A DNA stretch of 22,019 nt. Source: Polysphondylium violaceum. Its lineage: Eukaryota > Evosea > Eumycetozoa > Dictyosteliales > Dictyosteliaceae. Positions within the stretch are counted from its first letter, which is position 1. Each line of letters begins with the position of its first letter. Positions 12,201-22,019 of this stretch are shown here, piece after piece. The stretch lies in contig AJWJ01000407.1 in the NCBI GenBank assembly GCA_000277445.1, forward strand, positions 1 to 22,019. Reading direction: 5' to 3'. The notes under the pieces were generated by a model. That model was not told where the DNA came from. It worked only from the letters and a program-made list of their open reading frames with translations, and did not search any database. The position numbers and the translations under genes are program-made.

Positions 12201-12435
12201 CTTTTCCTATCTTTCTAAAAATCTTTTGGCAGCTGATCTTGCAAGATATATGAATATTTATGCTGCATCATTTGATAGTCAAGAATTATACCAAGATTTT
12301 GATAATTTCTTTAATGTTGTTCATCCTGGTGTTATTCCTGATCAACCAAAAGAAATCACTTTGGAAACTATTAAAGCAAATATTCAATGGATTAAAAATA
12401 ATTCAAATAAGATTTGTAAATGGTTATCAAATTGA
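9299..12435 (+). CDS. M1-family zinc aminopeptidase, type II membrane protein
   Basis: This zinc exopeptidase removes N-terminal residues from peptides. Three exons, 9299-9584, 9664-10016 and 10084-12435, join in phase to 996 aa, the usual length of aminopeptidase N/ERAP-type enzymes. Residues 1-70 are charged and cytosolic; one membrane span lies at about 71-91, so the catalytic part should face the lumen or outside. Family marks in order are FPCFDEP (266-272), GAMENWG (398-404), HEIAHQWFGN (434-443) with zinc ligands His434, His438 and Glu457 in WLNEGFA, and the catalytic Tyr520 in ITYSKG. The C-terminal half matches the helical ERAP1-like domain. Several N-glycosylation sites fit a lumenal location. 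The stop is TGA followed directly by TAA, unusual here because the neighbours use a single TAA. The membrane anchor sets it apart from the cytosolic puromycin-sensitive type. The substrate is unknown. Confidence 0.95.
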
Positions 12436-13042
12436 TAAAAAAAAAATAAAATCATATAAATAAAATAAAACTTTTTAAGATTTAAATATTTTTTGTCTTT
12501 TTTTTTTTTGTTTTTATTTCATTTCATTTATTTATCTAAAGTAATTAATATTTATAATTTTAAATTTATTTATTTTTCCCAAGACAGTTTCTTTAGCAAT
12601 TGATTTGAACATGGCGACATTTTTATTTTTTCGCTAATCATTAATAACTCTATATGTCTTTATGTGAGAACTGCCACCATAAAATGGCTGGAAGAAAGAA
12701 TGCATGGTTACAACATCAGTATCTCAATTTAGATTACTCAAAATGGAAACCCAATTAAAATTTTTAAAAGCAAGAGAAGAAGCAAAACTTATTGCATTTC
12801 AGAGAAAAGAAGAAATAAGAGAAAGAGAGTACCAAAAGAAGAGAAAGAGATGAATCTACCGAACAAATTAAATACCAAGGAAGATAAAGTAACTATCCAA
12901 TTGTTATAAGAACGAAAAACTAAAACTCATACAAGAAATATCTTTTTTTTACAAAAGAAAACAGATTTTTTTTTTTGATTTTTTGAATTTTTTTTTGACA
13001 TTTTATATTATTAGTATTCAAGTCATAGATAATACAGGTAGT
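12436..13042. promoter_or_regulatory. Spacer between the aminopeptidase and PACS genes
   Basis: About 600 bp holding the 3' flank of the aminopeptidase gene, a less A/T-rich broken coding-like patch (about 12654-12890, listed separately) and a T-rich segment (12941-13000) just before the PACS start, which is the likely promoter or leader. No intact gene is seen. Confidence 0.4.
12654..12890 (+). pseudogene. Possible broken gene relic of unknown origin
   Basis: This stretch stands out from the surrounding spacer by its higher G+C and coding-like texture. It contains two short overlapping open stretches, of 34 codons (from 12654, with CENCHHKM near its start) and 36 codons (from 12743). The second is rich in Arg, Lys, Glu and Gln, like a helical charged segment. 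Neither is a plausible whole gene, and the reading frame appears broken more than once. I do not recognise the parent family. It may be the remains of a gene lost next to PACS, a fragment of an unidentified element, or chance. Confidence 0.35.
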
Positions 13043-16000
13043 ATGAGTTATTCAGTACCTCCATCATTATTAAATAGATCACAATCTGTTAATGAAGGAT
13101 TTTCAACAATACCTCAATTAAAAGTTTATGGAAATCATTTAAAAGATCATGAGAAAACAAATCATCACAGTTCAATTAAAAGATGTTGTCATATACGTAT
13201 TTCAAGATTAGAATTTATATCGGATTCAAAAGAAAACATTCCTACTTTTATTAGATTTTCTGTTGGTTTGAACAAGATTAGAAGAAATTTAGTTACTCCT
13301 CCTATTGATCTTTCTACTACTTTAGAGGAAGTTATTTTAACTTCTGCAACTACAAATAATAATAATAATAATAATAATAATAGCAGTAATAATAATAATA
13401 ATGTCAATTCCGATCGTTTATCACCTATTCAAACACATCATCAACATAATTTAAATATAATATCAAACCCAATTAGTATTAGTGGTAATAATTCTATAAA
13501 TAATAATGATACCAATTCTTCCCTTTCACCACCCAAAAAAAGAATGGATCATACAGGAACTGCAGCAAGCACAACTACATCAACATCGACTACTACTGCC
13601 GCAACAATAACTTTACCTAAAAAAACATATATTTATCCAATGGATATTAGATTTAGTTTTCATTATGATCATCCATTAAAAGAATTTGATGATTATATAA
13701 AGATTACATTATTAAAAAACAATAGTCCTTCCCTTAAAAGACAAAGAGATCATAGAAGCACTCCTCTTTCTTTTTGTACTGTTAATTTATCTCAAATTGT
13801 AAGTAAATATTTATAATATTATTGGTAATGGTATTGGTAACAAGTATTAATATATATCTGTATATGTATAGTTACAACAGGGTGAATTTATCTCAGATTT
13901 AGATATGGTTGTGTTTAATAGACAGGTTGATTATAGTGATATTGGTAGTGATGATGATTATAGTGATTATGATAATAGTGGTGGTGAAAACGATACTGAT
14001 GGAAAGTTTCAAAACTTTAATTCGTACATCAATAATTATAATAACAATATTCATAATAATACTAGTAGTAATTTAAATAGTAATCACATTAATAGTAATA
14101 ACAGTAATAGTGGTATTAATAATACGACAGAGCCTTTTGAAAACTTTAATAATAATGTTCAATCATCAGTAAATATATCCATTTGTAGTGTTCCTAAAGA
14201 AATTGAAAATATAGATGATGCACAAGAATATCAACTTAATGATATTAATTTATCTGATGAAGAGAATTTGTTTTTTGACTCTGATTCTTATGATGAAGAG
14301 GATGAAGATGATGATCAACTTTATCCTGTCACAACAACAAATAATAACGATGAAAATGAAAATGATAATAATAATAATAATTATGAAAATAATGATGGTA
14401 ATAATAATAATAATAATATACCCGATGAAGTTATTCAGAATAATAATAATAATAACCCTCCAACCCAAATACCAAACTCTACAACTCCCCCCAATTTAAG
14501 TTCTTCACCATCTTCCCTTTATTCATTTTTACCAATCCCAAATGTAAATATCACAACAACCAACAACAATAGTAATATCAGTAATAATAATCCTCCAACA
14601 TCACAAATAGCTTCATCTTTGGCAGGAACTTTATCACAACATTTATTAGATATCAAAGAAACATTTGAATCATTAGAGTCAAAGAAACATCATAGTCATC
14701 AAAAAGATAAAGAGAGTAGAGATAAAGATAAAGATAAAGAAAAAGAAAGTAGAGAAAAGGATAAGGATAAAGAAAAAGATGGTAGGGATAAGGATAAGAA
14801 ATCAAAACTTCAAAAGCTATCATCCCTTATTAAACCTGTAAAACAAGGACAAAAAGATGGTGATGGTGGAGTTATTAATTTTGCAAACGAATATGAGTCC
14901 TCAAGTGAAAGTAGTGATATTAATAATGAAGATGATGTTTTATCTCAAGATGAAGATCAACAACAACATCCTCATTATCAATGGAGTGATGATCCTGTAC
15001 AAATTCCTCATTTAATCCAATCTCCATTTAAATCATCAAGTGATCATGCATTTACAAAGTTCCAACCATCTACAACAAGCAATACTAATATTAGTAATAA
15101 TAATAATAATAATAATAATAGTAATTTACTAATTCCATCATCTTTTAGTCAACAACAACAACAATCAACAATACCAACACAACAACAACAACAACAACCA
15201 ACAACATCACCATTACAACTTAGTACCAATAATGTTTATCCACCACCAACAACACCAATAATGATGTCATCAAATATTGAATCAACATTATTAACAATCA
15301 ATGATTTAGAGAGTAGTATAACACATGTATTATTTATAAATTCACTTAGAAGAAAAGGCAAAAAGTTAGAGTATATCATCGATAATGGTAAACATATCAA
15401 GAAGCAATACTTGACGATACCTACCAAATCCAATCATGATATATTACCAATTCTAAAGGCAATATTATCACGTCACCACAACAATAGTAATAAGATTAAA
15501 ATAATCATTGCCGGATCAGATAGCTATGTAAATTCAATTTTAAAACCCTATGTTTCGTTAATATCTGCTAAACCACGTGGTTGGGATCCATTATTATTTT
15601 ATCTATTACCTTTGGGGAAGAGTAATGATATTTCATTTCAAATTGCAAGTAATGATTCCATCTATTCTTTATTGTTTGGTAATAATTCCGAATGGAAACT
15701 TTTATTTGAACAAATAGATTTACCAACCATTGACAAATGTATTGATATTGAAGCAAAGATCTTGCAATATACTGAGAATACCCTTACCTTTCCTTATAGA
15801 TTCTCAATTGGTGAAGCATTATTAACATTATCTTCAAATATTAGTACAACTATACCTTTTATCAAAGGTATTCAAATTAATACAAATGATGATAATAGTA
15901 ATAATCAAATAATTAGTAATAATAGTAATACAAATTCTAATCATAACAATAGTAACACAAACAACAATGAATCTATAAGTAGTGGTGGTGGTAGTGATGT

Positions 16001-16724
16001 ATTACAATTAGATTATTGGTTACCAAAGAGAAAAGGTGGAGAAGAACATCTTGTTTTAAAGCAACCATTCCAATATGTTAAACTAACTAGATTATCAACC
16101 ATTTCTAATACTATCAAGACTCAAGAACAGCCATCAGCTAACTCTTTTATTTTCTTTGTTCTATATAAAGAAAAAGGCAAAAAGAAATCAATGTTGACAA
16201 AAGCGTTGGGTTATAATAAACCTAAAAAAACTACTCCCTCTACTTCATTGATTAGTCAAAATAGTAATAGTTTAAATAGTAGTGGTAATAATGTATTTAG
16301 TAACAACAATAACAATTCAACTATTAATCAATCTGGATCAATTCACAATAATAATAGTGTTAACATAATTAATAATATTCCTCAAAACAATATTATTCAT
16401 AATAGCAATAACAATTTAAATGCTTTAAATATAAATGAAAAATCTCACTCAACTCATCATGATAAAAAGGATAGTGAACCAATTTCAAGTTTTAGTGCAT
16501 CGATTACCAAATTTATGTGTGGGCCGGTTACATCATCATCTTCGTCATCATCCTCATCATCGTCTTCAATTTCTGATTCTTCTTTATTTAAAGTTATTAT
16601 TGATGGAGTTGAGACTAATGGTGTTAAATTCCTCTCTGTCTCTCCTCAATGGGCCACTCATGTAAAATATTTTTCAATCCAATCATTATCAGATTCTGGA
16701 CAACAACCAACTAGTCATGAATAA
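13043..16724 (+). CDS. PACS (phosphofurin acidic cluster sorting protein) homolog
   Basis: Animal PACS-1/2 link phosphorylated acidic-cluster cargo to AP-1/AP-3 and act in endosome-to-Golgi and ER-mitochondria traffic. Two exons, 13043-13798 and 13872-16724, join in phase to 1202 aa. The first in-frame ATG is 13043; the frame is open 60 bp further up only with a TTG, so I chose the ATG. Its context (ggtagt before ATG) is unusual, and a missed upstream exon is possible. A C2-like cargo-binding region (about 27-265) starts LKVYGNHLK and is split by an Asn run. Acidic Ser/Asp clusters follow (for example DYSDIGSDDDYSDYD), then Asn/Gln tracts and a Lys/Asp-rich KDKDKEK region. The conserved C-terminal PACS domain (from about 735) shows AGSDSYVNSIL, YLLPLGKSNDIS, LQLDYWLPKRK, VIIDGVE and SPQWATHVKYF. 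Animal PACS is about 900-960 aa; the extra length is low-complexity insertions. Confidence 0.9.
13348..13402 (+). repeat. AAT triplet repeat coding for Asn inside PACS
   Basis: A run of AAT triplets, interrupted by a short AGCAGT, encodes two Asn tracts that interrupt the N-terminal C2-like domain of the PACS homolog. Similar Asn, Gln and Ser tracts recur through the second exon (for example around 14365-14450, 15088-15120, 15150-15200 and 16534-16570). They are characteristic of Dictyostelium proteins and likely lie in surface loops or linkers. Confidence 0.85.
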
Positions 16725-16789
16725 AAGTTATATCTTTTTTTAAAAATATAATTTATATTATTTATTGAAAAAAAAAAAAAAAACTAACT

Positions 16790-18262
<1,473 letters not shown>

Positions 18263-18850
18263 CTTTGATATTTGATTGGACGATATAAAATATTACTCTA
18301 TTTAAAAATATTCCTATTATAGGATAAGAAAGGAATTAAATAATATTTTAAAAAGAAAAAATAAAAAATAAAAAAATGAAAATTAAACAGATAAAAATCT
18401 AGATTAAAATTGGATAAAAATGGGGAACACACAATTATTGATATCAATACTAAATCAATCCAAATGAGTGTGTGATGAACAGAAAAGCAGTAAAAAATTG
18501 GTTTAAGGGTGAAAAGTGGGGGTAGATTTTTTAAATTAAAAAAACTGGTAGGATATAATAAATACGAAATTCGACAATTGATTGATATAATTTTTTTACT
18601 TAAAGATATCTAAAAAAGTAATAATATGTATAATAATGATGATATATGTGATGTGATAGGTTTGATTTTATTTGGTGGTGGAGATGATTTGATTGAACCA
18701 CAAGATGAAATAATGGAGTAATCAGGAATTAGAATTTAGTAATTATATATTTTTGGAAATATTGGTGTTTACAAGATCTTTGTAAATAATGATGATGATG
18801 ATGATGTCTTTATATACATGTCCAATAACAGAAAAAAATTTAAATTATTA

Positions 18851-18853
<3 letters not shown>

Positions 18854-18882
<29 letters not shown>
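18854..18882. repeat. (TA)n dinucleotide repeat
   Basis: About 14 TA units within the GATA upstream region. This is simple-sequence DNA with no evident function; a shorter TA repeat lies at about 20292-20311. Confidence 0.95.
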
Positions 18883-18887
<5 letters not shown>

Positions 18888-20061
18888 ATACAACAACACA
18901 TGTGATAAATCTAAAATTAGAACCCCACACACAAATTTAATAAAAACAAGAAAATACTATTAGTATTACCACCCCCTATCCATATTATTTTCACCACACG
19001 CATAGAGTAATTGTTGTTATTATTTACCACACCATATGTCCATTTTTACCAATAAAACAACTACCTTTCTACTTAATTACTCTACTGTTATTGCAACTAC
19101 TCTTGCTGTTGCAACAACAACAAACAAACAAACTAACAAGAACAACAATAGCATTTTTATTTCCCAAAGACAATTTAATTAATTATACACTCACAAAACA
19201 GGGGTGAATAAAAGTGGGGTTCAAAACAAGTTGGGTTATCTTTGAAGAAGTGGATAAATAATAAAAATAAGGGGTAGTTGATTGGTTGTTGTTGAAAGTA
19301 TTGGTACTTATATGTATTTTTTGAAATTTGATGTTGATGTTAAACGGGTGGGAGAGTTTGAATTATATACATTTAAATATTGATGTGGTGTGGTGGTCTT
19401 GAACAGGAAAGTTGGATATTTTAAAATAATATTATATAAACAAAGATGTAAACTCAAGAAAACCGATCGTGACCAAAATTTTAATAATTATCAGTATTAT
19501 ACTCATGTATTATTAGATGGTACAATTCTAGATAGAATTTTGTCCAAATATTAATTTGAAGTTGAAAATGACAATGGTAGAAAAAAAAAAATAAACAAAA
19601 AAAAACAAGTGGATATGTGGTGATGAAGGGGTGAAAAGTAATTTATTTTATGATTTTAATAAATCTATTTTGTATAAACAAACACCACAATGTAAATATC
19701 TTTTTGTTTTTTGATGATTATTTTTTTTTTTCTCGTTGTATCATAATCTTGGTAATTTTTGATTTAATGTAGTAAATATTTTATTAAAAATGGTAAATAC
19801 CAATACTGTACGTATGATTTACATATTTTTAATCACTTTCTTCAAAATATCATGAAGAAAAACGAATTCCAATTTGTGGTTTTTGGTATAAAAATGATAA
19901 TCTATGCTCTATTATTACATCCATACAAACTTTCAAATTTGGTATGTATGTGTGAGTGTGAGTGTGTGAGTGATGATTAAACAATTAACGGGATTCATAC
20001 ACACATATACATATAGTTTTACTATAAAAGGTTATGTTTTTATTTAATTCAAAGTCTCACC

Positions 20062-20084
20062 CCCACCAAAATATAAATGGTGGG
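20062..20084. promoter_or_regulatory. Inverted pair of G-box-like elements
   Basis: CCCACCA at 20062-20068 and its reverse complement TGGTGGG at 20078-20084 flank a 9-base A/T spacer. It lies about 640 bp before the PDI-like start and about 1.8 kb before the GATA start. It resembles paired G/T-rich binding sites, but binding is not shown by sequence. Confidence 0.35.
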
Positions 20085-20723
20085 TGATGTTTAAACTGAT
20101 TGAGTTGGAATGAATGACAAAGGGGTGTGTGATTTCCATTGGAGGGTGAATGAAAAAAAAAAACTATACTAATTTCAACAATTCACCGAATCAATAAAAC
20201 ATAAAGATTATTCAAGAAAAAACTATTTATCGATCAGATACTAAATACGATTCTTGATGAGTAAAAATATTGATAGAGTGTATGTGGTGTTATATATATA
20301 TATATATATACCATAAAATTAAACTAAAAATAACATATTTTAAGATTACTACTATTGATGAATTAAACTATAGTATAAAAATAGAATTATGTGTATGTGC
20401 GTAGTAATAAAAGACAGTTACTTACCATTTATGTGTTGTTGAAAATTAATATTGTGAATTATATAGAGTAATATTTGTTTTGAAGTGAGAAATTAAAATT
20501 AAAAATTTTAAATTTTCCATTCTTAATATACATTTGTTTAAAAGTTGACTATAACTATATAATATATTTGTACCCAACCATGGGTCAGTTTTGAGATGAT
20601 CTTAAATTACATTATTTGAAAAAAACCCTAAAACTGCACTCTTTGAAAAAAAAGAAATGCAAATAAAAAAATTTTTAAATTTAAAAAATAAAAAAAAAGA
20701 ATCATTTATGCAAATATATAACA

Positions 20724-21883
20724 ATGAACAACAAACAAATTATCTCTGTATTTTTATTGACTCTTTTATATATATCTTTCAATTGCATTGTTAGTAGTCA
20801 AGATTTACCAAAGAGTGATGTTATAGAATTAACAGATGCTAATTTTATTGAAACAGTTCATACTAAATCCAAAGCTTCTGATGTTTGGTTCATTGAATTC
20901 TATACACCTTGGTGTGGATATTGCAAAAAATTAGCACCAATCTATGAAGATTTAGCGACTAAATTAAAATCACATAATAATTTAAAAATTGCAAAAATTG
21001 ATTGTAAACAAGAACATCTTACTTGTCAAAGATTCTCTGTTAAAGTTTATCCTACGTTAAAAGTGTATGCTTTTAATATTGATATTATATTATTTAGATA
21101 GAAATCATTATTAATAATAATTTATATATAGTATTCAAGATGAATTTGTATATGATTATAAAGGAGAAAGAACATTTAATGAGATGTCTGATTTTGTTTT
21201 AGGAAAATATAGTAGTGTACTTAAAAGTAAATTACCTGGAGGTAAAACTGGTGTAGATGATTCATTTAATGTAATTGAACTCACAGATGAAACATTTGAT
21301 AAACAAGTTCACAATAGCTCTAGTGATGCTAATTGGATGGTTTTCTTTTATTCTGATTTTTGTGTCACCTGTCAACACTATTTATCATTATTTAATGAAA
21401 TTGCTCTTCAAGAATTTTATAATCAAAAAGTAAACTTTGGTAAAATCAATTGTGAAAATAATCATGAAACATGTGAATTATATCGTATTAGAGATTATCC
21501 AAATCTTAAATTGTAATTATAATGATATATATATATATAAATAGACTTTTATCAAATATTAATAATTATAATAATTTAGTTTCCATAAATCAACAAATTC
21601 TTTTAAAGACTTTAAATTTGAGCCAACAGTTACAAATCTACACTCATTCATTACTAGATATCATCTTGAAACTCCATCACAAAAAATTCCATTTAATCCT
21701 TGGTTTACCATTTTCGAGGAGGCCATTAAAGATTTTGTTTGGGTGTTTTTAGGGGTCTCATTATTATTTGGTTTCTTTTTAGGCTTTGTATTTTTTGGTA
21801 CAAATAACAAAAATAGATCTTTACCCTCTTCTTCTTCCTCTTCCTCCAGTTCTGATAAGCTTAGATCTAAAAAAATAAAATAA
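20724..21883 (+). CDS. Membrane-anchored PDI-like protein with two thioredoxin domains
   Basis: Three exons, 20724-21064, 21132-21512 and 21580-21883, join in phase to 341 aa. A signal peptide is clear (hydrophobic residues 7-22, likely cut near Ser25). Thioredoxin domain 1 (about 30-135) carries a full redox site, WCGYC (63-67), after EFYTP, plus the conserved YPTLK. Domain 2 (about 155-260) carries the unusual site CVTC (191-194) and again YPNLKF. A membrane span at about 294-314 is followed by a Ser-rich cytosolic tail ending KKIK, a KKXX dilysine ER-retrieval signal. It should therefore work as a disulfide oxidoreductase in the ER membrane, unlike soluble PDI, which ends in KDEL-type signals. 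The first donor reads GTATGC; using the GTGTAT two bases before it would bring an early stop, so phase decides the site. The gene looks intact. Confidence 0.92.
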
Positions 21884-22019
21884 TTTATTTCATACACCCC
21901 TTTCATCTCATAACAAAAATTCATAAAAAAATCAAAAAAAAAAAAAATCAAAAAAAAAAAAAGAAAATACACGTGATTTTTTTTTTTTTTTAATTTTTTT
22001 TACGTTACTTTAGTTTTTC
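21884..22019. other. 3' flank of the PDI-like gene
   Basis: A-rich and T-rich runs follow the stop codon. An AATAAA-like context overlaps the stop region (AAAAATAAAATAA), typical of amoeba transcript ends. No further gene begins before the window ends. Confidence 0.4.

Larger units (their letters stand above)
18263..20723. promoter_or_regulatory. 2.46-kb divergent intergenic region between the GATA and PDI-like genes
   Basis: No gene is supported on either strand. The region is very A/T-rich but dotted with G/T- and C/A-rich boxes: GGGTGAAAAGTGGGGG around 18508-18524, CCACCCCCTATCC around 18969-18981, TGTGGTGTGGTGG around 19383-19396, and CCCACCA and TGGTGGG as an inverted pair at 20062-20068 and 20078-20084. 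G/T-rich boxes of this kind resemble sites for the Dictyostelium G-box factor. A minus-strand ATG followed directly by a GTAAGT donor sits at 20420-20428. The length is well above that of the other spacers here, which fits a tightly controlled transcription-factor promoter. Confidence 0.5.

Noticed and set aside
12983-13042. N-terminal extension of the PACS frame by 20 residues
   Set aside because: The extension begins with TTG rather than ATG and is T-rich like an intron or leader; the ATG at 13043 is preferred.
14215-14499. Other-frame open stretches rich in Ile and Met inside the PACS exon
   Set aside because: They are out-of-frame readings of AAT and GAT repeats within the real coding sequence.
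19200-19240. GGGGTTCAAAAC as a possible tRNA B box
   Set aside because: No matching A box, acceptor stem or cloverleaf could be found around it.

Overview
The window is nuclear DNA of a social amoeba, most likely a Dictyostelium close to D. discoideum. It is extremely A+T-rich, with very A/T-rich spacers. Introns are short (about 60-140 bp), with GTATGT/GTAAGT donors and T-rich AG acceptors. Poly-A/poly-T runs and AAT/CAA trinucleotide repeats are abundant, and the repeats encode Asn and Gln tracts. Stop codons are almost all TAA. The species is inferred from style and gene content; no search was run.

I support nine protein genes. In order: (1) 289-2088 +, SHQ1, an H/ACA snoRNP assembly factor, with an apparent one-base frameshift in an A run; (2) 2124-3059 -, a complete bacterial-type MurB, unexpected in an amoeba; (3) 3188-3676 -, an unrecognised single-pass membrane protein; (4) 4173-5230 -, SWC5/CFDP1 (BCNT), a subunit of the H2A.Z-depositing SWR1/SRCAP complex; (5) 6876-8394 +, a 4-hydroxyphenylpyruvate dioxygenase family enzyme whose sequence looks more like HPDL than HPD; (6) 9299-12435 +, a type II membrane M1 aminopeptidase; (7) 13043-16724 +, a PACS sorting-protein homolog; (8) 16790-18262 -, a GATA zinc-finger transcription factor; (9) 20724-21883 +, a membrane-anchored PDI-like protein with two thioredoxin domains and a KKIK tail. 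Exon structures were deduced by hand from splice signals and reading phase. They join in phase in every case except the SHQ1 A run.

The gene pairs SHQ1/murB and PACS/GATA are convergent, with tails only 35 and 65 bp apart. Two long spacers, 5231-6875 and 18263-20723, lie between divergent genes and are rich in C/A and G/T boxes that look like developmental promoter elements. Nothing in the window looks like a virus-like element, tRNA, rRNA or CRISPR array. A coding-like but broken patch lies at about 12654-12890, and a second unexplained coding-like patch follows the HPDL gene.

The genes do not form a pathway; this is ordinary eukaryotic gene order. The most notable items are the MurB gene, which is intact at its catalytic positions and apparently domesticated, and the HPDL-type dioxygenase, which may act in ubiquinone head-group synthesis.
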